Shown: piece after piece, positions 1 through 8,806 of the stretch
How positions within the stretch are numbered: the stretch's first letter is position 1
How the letters are laid out: the number at the start of each line of letters is the position of its first letter
NCBI RefSeq assembly: GCF_002906165.1
Contig: NZ_PPCN01000008.1
Span: forward strand, 239,889-303,888
Source: Roseibium marinum
GTDB taxonomy: Bacteria; Pseudomonadota; Alphaproteobacteria; Rhizobiales; Stappiaceae
Length of the DNA: 64,000 nt
Direction of reading: 5' to 3'
Position numbers and translations under genes: made by a program
Notes under the pieces: model-generated
Told to the model about the DNA's origin: nothing
The model's input: only the letters and a program-made list of their open reading frames with translations
Database searches by the model: none

Positions 1-434
1 CGCTGAAATCGGGCGGCACGGACATCAAGATCGCCGACGCGCTCAATCATGTCTACGGCTATGCAGCCGCGCTCGACATGACCCGCCGCGACCTGCAGGG
101 CGTGGCCAAGAAGATGGGCCGTCCCTGGGAAATCGGCAAGGCGTTCGAGAAATCGGCTCCGATCACGCCCCTGGTTCCAGCCGCCGCATGCGGCCCGAAG
201 GACACAGGTTCGATCAGGCTCACACAGAACGGCGAGGTCAAACAGGACGGCGATCTCAACCAGATGATCTGGAAAGTCCCGGAAATGATTTCCTATCTCT
301 CCGAGTATTTCGAACTGGCCGCCGGCGACGTGATTCTGACCGGAACGCCGGCAGGCGTCGGCCCGGTTGCCCGTGGCGACGTGCTGGAAGTCTCGATCGC
401 GGACCTGCCCGGGCTCTCCGTAAAGGTGATTTAA
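1..434 (+). CDS. Fumarylacetoacetate hydrolase (FAH) family protein, 3' part
   Basis: The 5' end lies outside the window; the open frame enters at base 3 and gives about 143 residues. The ending is typical of the FAH superfamily (fumarylpyruvate hydrolases, 2-hydroxyhepta-diene isomerases): a GYAAALDMTRRDLQ stretch, a Pro/Trp-containing KMGRPWEIGKAFEKSAP segment, and a C-terminal LTGTPAGVGPV loop that is part of the family fold. Members cleave or isomerise acylpyruvate-type intermediates of aromatic catabolism with a divalent metal. The metal-binding acidic residues would be in the missing N-terminal part, so the exact substrate cannot be read here. A rho-independent terminator follows about 30 bp after the stop codon. 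Confidence 0.85.
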   Translation, partial: LKSGGTDIKIADALNHVYGYAAALDMTRRDLQGVAKKMGRPWEIGKAFEKSAPITPLVPAAACGPKDTGSIRLTQNGEVKQDGDLNQMIWKVPEMISYLSEYFELAAGDVILTGTPAGVGPVARGDVLEVSIADLPGLSVKVI

Positions 435-465
435 GCCCCGTCTCCGCATGACCCGGGACGAAATG

Positions 466-497
466 AAAACCCCGTCGGTTTCCCGGCGGGTTTTTTC
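466..497 (+). terminator. Rho-independent terminator after FAH gene
   Basis: An imperfect GC-rich stem (AACCCCGTCGG paired with CCGGCGGGTT, loop about 4 nt) is followed directly by a run of six T residues. It lies about 30 bp after the stop codon of the upstream gene. Confidence 0.8.
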
Positions 498-689
498 ATT
501 GGCTGGCCTGCTGTCGTCCGGAACCGGATGACGGCGGAAGCGTTGGTGAGGATATACACGCCGTCGCCGACAGGGATATGGAGAGCAAAACGGATCGACG
601 GCTGGTCTTGGGATCAATCTTCGGTCATGGTCTGCTGAAACCGTGCCGATCCTCTGCCGCAGCCGCCCCCTCAACGGAGCCCCTTATCC

Positions 690-2465
690 GTGACATTCGA
701 CCAGACTGCCCTTTTTATCCTGTTCGGCATCGTCTTTGCCTTGCTGGTCTGGGGCCGCATCCGTTTCGATCTCATCGCTTTCGCCGCACTGATCGTCGGT
801 GCGTTTCTCGGCCTTATCCCGTCGGACCGGATCTTCTCGGGCTTCGGGCATCCGGCGGTCGTGATCATCGCCCTGGTGCTGATCGTTTCAAGAGGCCTGA
901 TGAATTCGGGTGCCGTCGAACTGATCGCCGGGCGTCTCCTGTCGGCCTCGCGCGGCCTGTCCGGACATATCGGCCTGATGGCGGTCTTCGGCGGCGCCCT
1001 TTCGGGCATCATCAATAATGTCGCCGCGCTGGCCCTGCTCATGCCGCTCGATCTGGAGGCGGCGAAAAAAGCCGGCCGTTCCGCCGGTCTCTCGCTCATG
1101 CCGCTGTCCTTCGCGACGATCCTGGGCGGCATGATCACCCTCATCGGCACGCCGCCGAACATCGTCATCGCGCAATACCGGTCGGACGCCCTGGGCGCTC
1201 CCTTTTCCATGTTCGACTTCGCCCCCGTGGGCCTGGCCGTCGCCGTCAGCGGCATCGCCTTTGTCACCCTGATAGGCTGGCGCCTCCTGCCGAAACGCTT
1301 CCGCGCGGAGGAAAAACCTTCCGACTTCGCGGAAAGTCTCTACGTGGCCGAACTGAAGGTCAGCACGGGTTCGGAAGAAAAGTCCCTTACGGTGGGCGAT
1401 CTTTATCCCGCCGCGGACGAGAAGGATGTCGCCATAATCGGCCTTATCCGCAACGGACGCCGGATCAAGGGCTTCGCGCGCCGCGAACCGGTCAAGGACG
1501 GCGATTTCCTGATGGTGGAAGGCGATCCGAAAGCCATCGAAAGCTTCATGGGAGCGGCAAAACTCGGCTTCGCCGGATCGGAACGGCACAAGGGGGGCTT
1601 TACCGGAGACGCGCTGTCGCTCATCGAAGCCATTGTCCCCGACAATGCCCGCATCGCCAACAGTTCGGCGCTCAACATGCGGCTTTTGAACAATCACAGC
1701 GTCACCCTGCTCGGCATTTCCCGCCAGGGGCGGCGCATTCAAAAACGCGTCCGTCACGAGCCGGTCCGTCCGGGCGACGTCCTGCTGATGCTCGGAAGGC
1801 CGGACCGGCTGGAAGAGGCCTGCACCTGGCTTGGCGTTCTGCCGCTGGAGGGCCGTCAGACCGGCATGATCCAGCGCAACAAGAGCTGGCTGGCCATTGC
1901 CGGCTTTGTGGTCGCCATAGCGGCGGCAGTGGCAGGAATAGCCTATCTGCCCGTGGCGCTTGCCGCCTGCGTCATTCTCTACGCGGCGACCGGTCTTGTC
2001 AGCGGCTCGGAAGTCTACAACGCGGTGGAGTGGAAGGTGATTGTCCTGCTCGGATCGCTCATTCCGCTCGGGCAGGCGTTCGAACAGGCGGGAAACGCCC
2101 AGCTTATCGCGGACGGAATTGTCACCACGACCGCCGGTGCGCCCGCCTGGGTGACCCTTGCGGTGCTTATGGTCGTCACCATGACCCTTTCGGACTTCCT
2201 CAATAATGTCGCCACCTGCCTGATCGCCGCGCCGATCTCCGTACAGATTGCCACGACACTCGACGTGAACTCGGACGCCTTCCTGATGGGTGTCGCCGTG
2301 GCCGCCTCCTGCGCGTTCCTGACGCCTATCGGCCACAAGAACAACACCATCATCATGGGCCCCGGAGGCTACCGGTTCGGCGACTACTGGCGCATCGGCC
2401 TGCCGCTCGAAATCCTGGTCCTCGCGGTCGCCATACCGGCAATCCTGATTTTCTGGCCGCTTTAA
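690..2465 (+). CDS. SLC13/DASS-family permease with two TrkA-C domains
   Basis: A 591-residue inner-membrane transporter, probably importing an anion such as sulfate or a dicarboxylate. The two membrane halves are inverted repeats: a GIINNVAAL loop and an IGTPPNIV loop in the first half, and a DFLNNVATC loop in the second. Such paired Asn-containing loops are characteristic of SLC13/ArsB-like permeases. Between the halves, at about residues 225-295 and 310-385, are two RCK_C (TrkA-C) domains, which in related proteins bind small ligands and gate transport. The start is GTG, with a purine-rich AACGGAG about 10 nt upstream. Domain order and length match the common SLC13 plus TrkA-C architecture. 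The substrate is not determinable from sequence. Confidence 0.88.
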   Translation: MTFDQTALFILFGIVFALLVWGRIRFDLIAFAALIVGAFLGLIPSDRIFSGFGHPAVVIIALVLIVSRGLMNSGAVELIAGRLLSASRGLSGHIGLMAVFGGALSGIINNVAALALLMPLDLEAAKKAGRSAGLSLMPLSFATILGGMITLIGTPPNIVIAQYRSDALGAPFSMFDFAPVGLAVAVSGIAFVTLIGWRLLPKRFRAEEKPSDFAESLYVAELKVSTGSEEKSLTVGDLYPAADEKDVAIIGLIRNGRRIKGFARREPVKDGDFLMVEGDPKAIESFMGAAKLGFAGSERHKGGFTGDALSLIEAIVPDNARIANSSALNMRLLNNHSVTLLGISRQGRRIQKRVRHEPVRPGDVLLMLGRPDRLEEACTWLGVLPLEGRQTGMIQRNKSWLAIAGFVVAIAAAVAGIAYLPVALAACVILYAATGLVSGSEVYNAVEWKVIVLLGSLIPLGQAFEQAGNAQLIADGIVTTTAGAPAWVTLAVLMVVTMTLSDFLNNVATCLIAAPISVQIATTLDVNSDAFLMGVAVAASCAFLTPIGHKNNTIIMGPGGYRFGDYWRIGLPLEILVLAVAIPAILIFWPL

Positions 2466-2506
2466 ATGCTGTTGCTACGGCGGCTGCAACAAGTCCCGTT
2501 GCGCTG

Positions 2507-2555
2507 CCCGGACTTGATCCGGGACCCGTCACGAGACCCCGGCTCAAGGCCGGGG
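2507..2555. repeat. REP-like palindromic pair
   Basis: Two adjacent GC-rich palindromes, CCCGGActtgatCCGGG and CCCCGGCtcaaGGCCGGGG, lie in the gap between the permease and epimerase genes. The same core (CCGGCTCAAGGCCGGG) recurs at 35559-35619. Short extragenic palindromes with this TTGA/TCAA loop are common in alphaproteobacterial genomes. Confidence 0.65.
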
Positions 2556-2713
2556 ATGCCAACGCAGAGAGACACCCGGATTTTGCGGCAAAGGCCACCA
2601 TCGTGGACCCGGTCCGCAATCACCCGAAAAGGTGATTTCCCTAAAGGGATAAAATCAGCCTCTGGTTTCCGGCGCCTTTTTCGGCATGATGGACGCAAAT
2701 CAATCAATTCGGG

Positions 2714-3625
2714 ATGGACACGCAGATGGGCTCACGCAAACGAATTCTGTTCACCGGCGGCACCGGCAAGGCGGGCAAGCACGTCGTTCCCTACCTGCTG
2801 GACCGCGGCCACCGGGTGGTCAATGTCGATCTGAAACCGCTCGACCATCCGGGTGTCGACAATCTCACCGCCGACATCACCCAGTCGGGCGAAATGTTCA
2901 ACGTCATGACCAGCTACGCCAATTTCGACGAGATGGAGCCCGGCAACGGCGTCCCCTCCTTCGATGCCGTCGTTCATTTCGCCGCCATTCCGCGCATCCT
3001 GATCCACCCGGACAACAAGACCTTCGCGGTGAATGCTGTCGGCACCTACAATGTCATCGAAGCGGCGGTGAAGCTGGGCATCCGCAAGATCATTATTGCC
3101 TCGTCGGAAACCACTTATGGCGTCTGCTTCGCCGACGGCGTGGCCGATCCCAAGGTCCTGCCGGTGGAAGAGGATTACGACGTCGATCCCATGGACAGCT
3201 ACGGGCTCTCCAAGGTGGTCAACGAACAGACGGCCCGCACCTTCCAGCGGCGCTCCGGCTTCGATATTTACGCGCTCAGGATCGGCAACGTCATCGAGCC
3301 GCACGAATATGACCGTTTCCCGGACTTTTTCAGGAACCCGGCCCAGCGGCGCCGCAACATCTTCTGTTACATCGATGCCCGCGATCTCGGCCAGATCGTC
3401 GATCTGTGCCTGGAAAAGGATGGCCTCGGCTATCAGGTCTTCAATGCCGGCAACGACACAAATTCGGTCGATATTCCCAACAAGGAAATCCTGAAACGCT
3501 TCTTTCCCGATGTCCCGCTCGGCCGGGACCTCGGCGAGCACGAGGCGCTGTTTTCCAATCGCAAGATCCGCGAAGTGCTGGGTTTCCGGGAGGAGCACGA
3601 CTGGCGCAAATATGTGAAGGTCTGA
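2714..3625 (+). CDS. NAD-dependent epimerase/dehydratase family protein (extended SDR)
   Basis: A 303-residue cytosolic oxidoreductase of the extended short-chain dehydrogenase family. The Rossmann glycine motif GGTGKAG is at residues 15-21. The catalytic Ser is at about 130-131 and the Tyr-x3-Lys pair is Y163/K167 (SYGLSK). The region around HFAAIPR and the nucleotide-sugar-type C-terminal half resemble UDP-glucose 4-epimerase and uronate dehydrogenase relatives. An in-frame ATG four codons in (2726) is an alternative start; neither has a strong ribosome site. The preceding gap carries a REP-like element. The gene seems monocistronic. Substrate unknown. Confidence 0.85.
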   Translation: MDTQMGSRKRILFTGGTGKAGKHVVPYLLDRGHRVVNVDLKPLDHPGVDNLTADITQSGEMFNVMTSYANFDEMEPGNGVPSFDAVVHFAAIPRILIHPDNKTFAVNAVGTYNVIEAAVKLGIRKIIIASSETTYGVCFADGVADPKVLPVEEDYDVDPMDSYGLSKVVNEQTARTFQRRSGFDIYALRIGNVIEPHEYDRFPDFFRNPAQRRRNIFCYIDARDLGQIVDLCLEKDGLGYQVFNAGNDTNSVDIPNKEILKRFFPDVPLGRDLGEHEALFSNRKIREVLGFREEHDWRKYVKV

Positions 3626-3758
3626 GGCGGGAAGCAGCTCGCGTCGAAGACATGCCGCAATGGCCCGGACCGGCGCCGAATTGAATTTACTTCCCCGGCA
3701 CCTCAGACTAGTTTCACAGGCCTTGGAACCACACAGGCAGCGCACCCGGGGGAGTTAA

Positions 3759-4121
3759 ATGCGAGTACTTGGTTCGGCCGTCATCGGCCTCACTTTGCTG
3801 GTGTCCGGCGCTGCCGCACTCGCGCAGGGCACGGGATCGGAAGGCTATTTCCGGATCTACAACAACACCGAAGAAAATACCGTCGTCGGCTTCTACACCA
3901 ATGACGGCGGCGGCTGGAGCGACAACTGGCTTTCCGAAGCACTGGAGCCGGGAGAAAATGCCCGGGCGACGTTTGTTGCCGATACCGGAAACTGCGACCA
4001 GACATTCCAGGTCGGCTGGCTTGCTGACGACGATACGGAAGTTCTGGACGATCCCATCGCCATCGATATCTGCGCGGCCAGCAACGTCTATATGGACGAC
4101 AACGAGATCTATTACGACTGA
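3759..4121 (+). CDS. Small periplasmic protein of unknown function
   Basis: A 120-residue protein with a clear signal peptide: Met-Arg, a hydrophobic core to about residue 20, and a cleavage-type ALA-Q site at 21-23. The mature part is acidic and rich in Asn, Asp and Tyr, with two Cys residues (about 87 and 108) that could form a disulfide after export. The motif FRIYNNTEENTVVGFYTND suggests a beta-sandwich-like secreted protein, but I do not recognise a characterised family. A GGGGGAG ribosome-binding site lies 7-8 nt before the ATG. It is single, with no operon partner. Confidence 0.75.
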   Translation: MRVLGSAVIGLTLLVSGAAALAQGTGSEGYFRIYNNTEENTVVGFYTNDGGGWSDNWLSEALEPGENARATFVADTGNCDQTFQVGWLADDDTEVLDDPIAIDICAASNVYMDDNEIYYD

Positions 4122-4196
4122 TCTTGTGCCACCTTTCATCGCCCCGGAATGCAGACGTGTCGCATTCCCGACCAGTCACGACAGCCATCGTAATTC

Positions 4197-4655
4197 ATGT
4201 CCGACCTGATTCATTTCGAAGATTTCACACCGGGCCAGCAGTTTGAGCTCGGCTCGGTGACCGTGAGCAAGGAAGACATCGTCGAATTCGCAAGTGAATT
4301 CGACCCGCAGCCCTTTCATGTGGATGAGACGGCCGGCAAGGCGTCGATTCTGGGCGGACTGGCCGCCTCCGGCTGGCATACCGGAAGCCTGGTCATGAAC
4401 CTCCTGGCCACGGGACTGCTCAACAAGAGCACTGGCCTGGGGTCACCCGGCATCAGCAAGCTGCAGTGGAAGCGCCCGGTTTTTCCCGGCGACACGCTCT
4501 TCGCCACCGCTCAAATTCTGGAAACGAAAAACCTTCGCTCGAGACCGGAAATGGGTATCGTCTCCGTGCGCGTGACGGCCATCAACCAGAGCGATGCCGA
4601 AGTTCTCCGGTGGGAAAATCCCATCCTTTTCGCAAAGAGGTATCCGGGCGCATGA
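4197..4655 (+). CDS. MaoC-family dehydratase (hot-dog fold), first of two
   Basis: A 152-residue MaoC-like hydratase. The family acts on (R)-3-hydroxyacyl/2-enoyl-CoA thioesters. The catalytic Asp/His region is visible as EFDPQPFHVDE (about residues 37-47), followed by a GGLAASGWHT helix. Both are hallmarks of the hydratase-2/MaoC hot-dog domain. Its TGA stop overlaps the ATG of the next gene by a shared ATGA, so the two are translationally coupled and probably form a heteromer or act on related substrates. Physiological substrate is not identifiable. Confidence 0.88.
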   Translation: MSDLIHFEDFTPGQQFELGSVTVSKEDIVEFASEFDPQPFHVDETAGKASILGGLAASGWHTGSLVMNLLATGLLNKSTGLGSPGISKLQWKRPVFPGDTLFATAQILETKNLRSRPEMGIVSVRVTAINQSDAEVLRWENPILFAKRYPGA

Positions 4656-5131
4656 CAGCGTTTTTCGAGGAGATCGCGGTCGGTGAAACGCTGGACCTTG
4701 GCGAATATACCTTCACCGCCGACGAGATCGTCCGGTTTGCCCGCAAGTTCGACCCCCAGCCCTTCCACTTGAGCGAAGAGGCCGCGGCCGAAACCCATTT
4801 CGGTCACCTGTGCGCCTCCGGGTGGCACACGGCATCCATATTCATGAAGCTGTTCGTCGCCACGCATCAGGCGCTTCACCGCAAGGCGCTCGAGGAAGGA
4901 CGCACGCCGGCAAGGCTCGGCCCCTCCCCCGGCTTCGAGGAACTGAGATGGGTCAAGCCGGTGTTCGCCGGCGATACCCTTCGTTACAGCCGCGTCGTGA
5001 CCGGCAAGACGGAAAGCCGCAGCCGCCCCGAATGGGGACTGATCCACTCCGACATGCTGGCGCATAATCAGGACGGCACGCTGGTCTTCGCCTTCAAGGG
5101 AATCGTGTTCGTGGAACGGCGCAAGAGCTGA
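4652..5131 (+). CDS. MaoC-family dehydratase, second of two
   Basis: A 159-residue paralogue of the preceding gene. It carries the same catalytic stretch (KFDPQPFHLSE, about residues 31-41) and CASGWHT segment. The ATG at 4652 is chosen because it overlaps the upstream stop as ATGA and the MaoC homology begins immediately (MTAFFEEIAVGE). A longer in-frame reading upstream would run inside the first gene. Tandem MaoC genes of this size are common in alphaproteobacteria and usually annotated as acyl dehydratases. They may form a two-subunit hydratase. Confidence 0.88.
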   Translation: MTAFFEEIAVGETLDLGEYTFTADEIVRFARKFDPQPFHLSEEAAAETHFGHLCASGWHTASIFMKLFVATHQALHRKALEEGRTPARLGPSPGFEELRWVKPVFAGDTLRYSRVVTGKTESRSRPEWGLIHSDMLAHNQDGTLVFAFKGIVFVERRKS

Positions 5132-5151
5132 CGTGTCAGGCTGGCGAGATG

Positions 5152-6174
5152 TCAGGCAGGCTTGCGGCCATGCACCAGCATGGTCATGCCGGGGATCATC
5201 ACTTCCGTCCTGACCTGGTCAAATCCGGCCGCTTCCATCAGCCCGGCCACATAGGCGCTGGTGATGGAGCGGGCTTCCGGGTTGAACGCCGTGTGCTGAA
5301 GCTGCCAGAGCGCGGCAAGTTTCGGACCTTCCCGGTTTTCGTCGACCATGAAGTCATGCACCATGAAGCGCCCGCCGGGAGCAAGCACCTCGCCGGCTTT
5401 GCGCACCAGACCGGGGATCGCCGATCCGGGAACGCCGGAAAAGAGATAGGACATCAGCACCGCGTCGGCGCTTTCCGGCCACGGGTCCGTGAGGGCGTTG
5501 CCCGGCCGGTAGGCGATCCGGTCCGAAAGGCCTTCCTCCGCGATGAATTCCTCACCGACGCTGGCGACATTCGGGAAATCCAGAATGGTGGACGTCAGTT
5601 GCGGATAGGCCTTGCACAGCGAAATCGAAAACGCACCGGTGCCGCCGCCGACATCCAGAAGTGTCTTCGCCGTGGACAGATCGACCATCTTCGCAAGCCC
5701 GCGCCCCGGTCCGAGCGAGCCGGCATGCTGGGAGCGCGAATAGAGCCGGGCTTCTTCCGGATCGCTGAACCAGTCCTCATAGGAAGCAACCTGATCCTGA
5801 TCCAGACTGTCGGTCAGCGCGTCGTTGAGCTGGGTCATGAACGGATACATCTGCCTGTCGATCTGGAACCGCAGATAGTCGCCGAAATCATATTTGCGCC
5901 CCTTCACAAGAAAGGCTTCCGCAGCCGGGGAATTGGTGAAGCCCGCGCCGTCCTTGCGCACCAGACCGAGACTGGTCAAGGCCGTCAGAAGAGTGGTTGC
6001 CCGGTCGAGATCAAGAAGACTTTTCGCGGCAACTTCTTCCGGAGTTAAAGTCGTGTCGGAGAGGATTGAAAACAAACCGACATGAAGCGCAGAAAACAGC
6101 GCCTTCGAACCCATGAAACCGAACGCGATATCTGAAATTTCCTCAGCCGTTTCAAGTGACCTGGCAGCGGTCAT
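5152..6174 (-). CDS. Family 2 O-methyltransferase (SAM-dependent)
   Basis: A 340-residue class I methyltransferase of the plant/bacterial O-methyltransferase (Methyltransf_2) type. The N-terminal part (residues 1-100) is a winged-helix dimerisation domain (ALHVGLFSILSD). The SAM-binding glycine motif LLDVGGGTGAFS is at about 169-180, with the acidic residue of motif II in ILDFPNV. A strong GAGGAGG ribosome site precedes the ATG. Relatives include acetylserotonin O-methyltransferase-like and bacteriochlorophyll BchU-like enzymes. No photosynthesis genes are visible here, so the substrate is open. It converges on the MaoC pair. Confidence 0.82.
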   Translation of the reverse strand: MTAARSLETAEEISDIAFGFMGSKALFSALHVGLFSILSDTTLTPEEVAAKSLLDLDRATTLLTALTSLGLVRKDGAGFTNSPAAEAFLVKGRKYDFGDYLRFQIDRQMYPFMTQLNDALTDSLDQDQVASYEDWFSDPEEARLYSRSQHAGSLGPGRGLAKMVDLSTAKTLLDVGGGTGAFSISLCKAYPQLTSTILDFPNVASVGEEFIAEEGLSDRIAYRPGNALTDPWPESADAVLMSYLFSGVPGSAIPGLVRKAGEVLAPGGRFMVHDFMVDENREGPKLAALWQLQHTAFNPEARSITSAYVAGLMEAAGFDQVRTEVMIPGMTMLVHGRKPA

Positions 6175-6496
6175 GTATTATCCTCCTCAGGAAATCTTAT
6201 CAGAAAATGCGCGGAAATTTTCCGGCACGTAGAGTGATCTTGGGATGTTGCGATTATAACTATTGTGCAGCGCAATGCAAATACGCTGAAGGCTCAAATT
6301 GGAAGCCAGCGAAACCGTTCTCTGCGGCCCATCTTTCGAGACAGCGCTGGCGCGCTTCCTCAGGATGAGGATGTTGGAAGTCCCGGAATAGCAACATGTT
6401 GACCCTCATCCTGAGGAGGACCGTAAGGTCCGTCTCGAAGGATGGGTCACAAAGGAAAAGGCTCCCAGCGTCCGGCCTGCCAACCTTCAGAGAAGG
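6175..6496. other. Gene-free stretch upstream of the methyltransferase
   Basis: About 320 bp without a supportable gene. It contains the promoter side of the methyltransferase and a palindromic repeat element (6328-6446). Confidence 0.6.
6328..6446. repeat. 119-bp palindromic intergenic element
   Basis: The outer arms CCCATCTTTCGAGAC and GTCTCGAAGGATGGG are inverted copies with one mismatch. Inside them is a second inverted pair, TCCTCAGGATGAGG and CCTCATCCTGAGGA. The CTTCGAGAC / CTCAGGATGAGG word pair is typical of a repeat scattered widely in Hyphomicrobiales intergenic regions (RIME-like). No coding capacity. Confidence 0.7.
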
Positions 6497-6835
6497 CTAT
6501 TTCTTGTCCTCGACCCAAATGCCGACCGCCTTGTAGACAGCGACGGAGTGCCCCAGGTCTCTTTGGAAGCGCGTTCTTGGCTGCCCGCGAACAGAGCGCA
6601 AGGAGTTCCCCATCACGAGAGACGCCATTCTTGCGAAAAACCCGTATTCAAAGGACAGAAAGAATAAAACTGAAAATACTACCGTCAGGAAATATGAAAA
6701 GTGATCTCTATGTTCATTAAAAAGATACCCGCACACGACCATAGATACAAGCAATGGGATCGTTGAAGCCATTATTCTATTGTTTGTCTTCCTGGTAATA
6801 AGCTCACAAATTCTCAAATGATAGACAGGCTTCAC
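6497..6835 (-). CDS. Small membrane protein of unknown function
   Basis: A 112-residue hypothetical protein with two strongly hydrophobic segments (about residues 22-39 and 48-66). The tail is basic and hydrophilic. The GTG start overlaps the TGA stop of the acetyltransferase gene upstream (GTGA), which is the main reason to believe it is real. Base composition is visibly AT-richer than the neighbours, suggesting recent acquisition or weak selection. No family recognised. Confidence 0.5.
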   Translation of the reverse strand: MKPVYHLRICELITRKTNNRIMASTIPLLVSMVVCGYLFNEHRDHFSYFLTVVFSVLFFLSFEYGFFARMASLVMGNSLRSVRGQPRTRFQRDLGHSVAVYKAVGIWVEDKK

Positions 6836-7311
6836 AGCACCCTCGCGAACAGCACTTCGTCGTGGATCTCGATACCGTAGTCGCCGCGAAGCGGAATTGC
6901 GGGCTTTTGTTTCCGCTCCTGATCAATGACCCCCTGGCCGATCCGCTCCAGCCGGAAACCACGGCGCTGGTAGAAGCGGAAAGCATCCAGATTGTCGTTC
7001 GAGGTGCGCACGGTAAGGCGCGGCACGTTTTTCGTCCGCGCCTCGGTGATCACCGCATCGAGCAGCTGGCTGCCCACCCCGCCCCAGCGGTTGATTGAAT
7101 CCAGCGTCACGATTTCCCACTCGCCATCGCGCTTGATCAGCGTGACGAGGCCGACAAGGTCATCGCCGTCATATGCGACATATCCGGGCAGGCGCGAGGC
7201 ATCGAGCATCTCGTTGTCGAGCATGAGGTCCGGCGCGGTCCAGCGGTCCGTCAGCAGCCGGTGCACGTCGGCATGGTCTCTGTCTTCGGTATGTCGAATG
7301 ATCACAGGCAT
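6832..7311 (-). CDS. GNAT-family N-acetyltransferase
   Basis: A 159-residue GNAT protein beginning MPVIIRHTEDRDHADV. The acetyl-CoA binding segment is the GVGSQLLDAVITEAR stretch (Q/RxxGxG/A-like), followed by the beta5-alpha4 region with NLDAFRFYQRRGF, a typical GNAT ending. A longer reading from 7347 adds 12 residues that do not fit the family, so the ATG at 7311 is preferred. The acceptor substrate is unknown. The next gene overlaps its stop codon. Confidence 0.8.
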   Translation of the reverse strand: MPVIIRHTEDRDHADVHRLLTDRWTAPDLMLDNEMLDASRLPGYVAYDGDDLVGLVTLIKRDGEWEIVTLDSINRWGGVGSQLLDAVITEARTKNVPRLTVRTSNDNLDAFRFYQRRGFRLERIGQGVIDQERKQKPAIPLRGDYGIEIHDEVLFARVL

Positions 7312-7423
7312 TATTCGCTCCCAGATCAACCTGCTGTCATGCGGCAATACACGAAAGCAAAAAAGTTGATCGCTCTTGTAGTGTCAGGGCAGCAGGTCCG
7401 GGTTCGGCCCAACCCGGGATGCT

Positions 7424-8086
7424 CTAACGCCGGAATAACCGCGTCTCCAGAGGACTGCGCGCTTGCCAGTGCGCACGCTCCAGTTCCGGATCGATATGCT
7501 CTTCTTCCGGAAAACCGACGCATAGATAAGCCACGAGCCGCCAGCCGGCGTCAACCTTGAGGATATTCCCGACGGCGTGCGGGTCGAGGATCGATACCCA
7601 GCCGACACCGATGCCTTCCGCCCGCGCCGCCAGCCAGAACGTGTGGATCATGCTGACGGTGGAATAAGCGAGCGTTTCAGGCATGGTCGCCCGTCCGAGA
7701 CCGTGTCCCTGCGCGGGTGCGCCGTCGCAGAAAACCGCCAGATGAACGGGGGCTTCCTTCAGACCCGCCAGCTTGAGCTGCCGGTACTGCTGCGCCATGC
7801 CTTCGTCATATCGGCCCGCGGCCGCTTCGTTTTCCGCTTCGAAGCACGCAACGATCCCTGCGCGTTTGTCCGGGCTGTCTACGATCACGATCCGCCAGGG
7901 CTGGCTGTTGCCGACGGAAGGAGCCAGATCAGCCAGAGCGAGAAGGTGGTCGAGCGCGCCGGCGGGAAGCGGATCGGTCCTGAAGCGGCGCACGTCGCGA
8001 CGCCATTTCAGCAGGGTCTCGAAGTCCCTCTGAAACGCCTGCGAAAATTCCGGTTTGGCACCCCCTGCGCCGGTTCCTCCCTGCAT
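7424..8086 (-). CDS. bluB: 5,6-dimethylbenzimidazole synthase
   Basis: A 220-residue flavin-destructase of the nitroreductase fold. BluB splits reduced FMN with oxygen to make 5,6-dimethylbenzimidazole, the lower ligand of cobalamin. BluB rather than an ordinary nitroreductase is indicated by the WRRDVRRFRTDPLP start, the LAPSVGNSQPWR motif, GIGVGWVSILDP and the conserved end YLCVGFPEEEHIDPELE. Length matches the family. It starts 6 nt after the apt stop codon and lies in a minus-strand group with apt and mtnP. No other cobalamin genes are in the window. Confidence 0.92.
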   Translation of the reverse strand: MQGGTGAGGAKPEFSQAFQRDFETLLKWRRDVRRFRTDPLPAGALDHLLALADLAPSVGNSQPWRIVIVDSPDKRAGIVACFEAENEAAAGRYDEGMAQQYRQLKLAGLKEAPVHLAVFCDGAPAQGHGLGRATMPETLAYSTVSMIHTFWLAARAEGIGVGWVSILDPHAVGNILKVDAGWRLVAYLCVGFPEEEHIDPELERAHWQARSPLETRLFRR

Positions 8087-8092
8087 GAGCGC

Positions 8093-8641
8093 TCAGTGCC
8101 CCGGAAATTCCACCAGAGTGCGCACCGAAACGTTCATCGCTTCCAGCTTCCCGCGCCCGCCCAGATCCGGCAGATCGACGATGAAAACTGCCGCCTCGAT
8201 ATTCGCGCCCATCGATCGCAGCAGCTTGCAGGCCGCTTCCGCCGTCCCGCCCGTGGCGATCAGGTCATCCACCACGATGACCCGGTCCCCCGGCCGAATG
8301 GCGTCCTTGTGCATTTCCATTTCATCCAGGCCATATTCCAGGGAATAGGCGATACGCACCGTCTCGTGCGGCAGCTTTCCCTTCTTGCGGATCGGTACGA
8401 AACCTGAAGAGACCTGATGGGCGACAGCCCCACCCAGAATGAAGCCGCGTGCCTCGATGCCGGCAACCTGATCGACCTTCGAACCGGCCCAGGGCTGCAC
8501 CAGAGCGTCCACCGCACGGCGGAACGCCCTCGCATCGCCAAGCAGTGTGGTGATGTCGCGAAACAGTATCCCTTCGCTCGGATAGTCCTTGATCGTACGT
8601 ATCGACGAGATCAATTCATCCTGGATCGTCTGTTCGGTCAT
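8093..8641 (-). CDS. apt: Adenine phosphoribosyltransferase
   Basis: A 182-residue purine-salvage enzyme that converts adenine plus PRPP to AMP. It has the PRPP-binding motif [14 protein letters not shown] (about residues 121-134), a [14 protein letters not shown]-terminus and an ARGFILGG segment, all diagnostic of APRT. The ATG at 8641 is preferred over a start 13 codons earlier because it gives the usual MTEQ-type N-terminus and has AAAGAGAG just upstream. The neighbouring mtnP releases adenine from methylthioadenosine, which Apt would recover, so the pair makes metabolic sense. Confidence 0.95.
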   Translation of the reverse strand: MTEQTIQDELISSIRTIKDYPSEGILFRDITTLLGDARAFRRAVDALVQPWAGSKVDQVAGIEARGFILGGAVAHQVSSGFVPIRKKGKLPHETVRIAYSLEYGLDEMEMHKDAIRPGDRVIVVDDLIATGGTAEAACKLLRSMGANIEAAVFIVDLPDLGGRGKLEAMNVSVRTLVEFPGH

Positions 8642-8806
8642 CGAACTCTCTTTCTGGTACGGTTCCCGAGATAGCAGCAACTGTCCCGGGTTTGTGATCT
8701 GGTCAGGCAGGCCGGGTTGCGATGACCCGGGCTCCGACCGTGGCTTATAGCAAGTTTACGCCAGTGGCCGAAGCCATTTTGCTCCCGATTGCGGGCTGCC
8801 GCTCTC

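Noticed and set aside
7424..8086. bluB gene as a generic nitroreductase
   Set aside because: The C-terminal YLCVGFPEEEHIDPELE and SVGNSQPWR motifs are BluB-specific.
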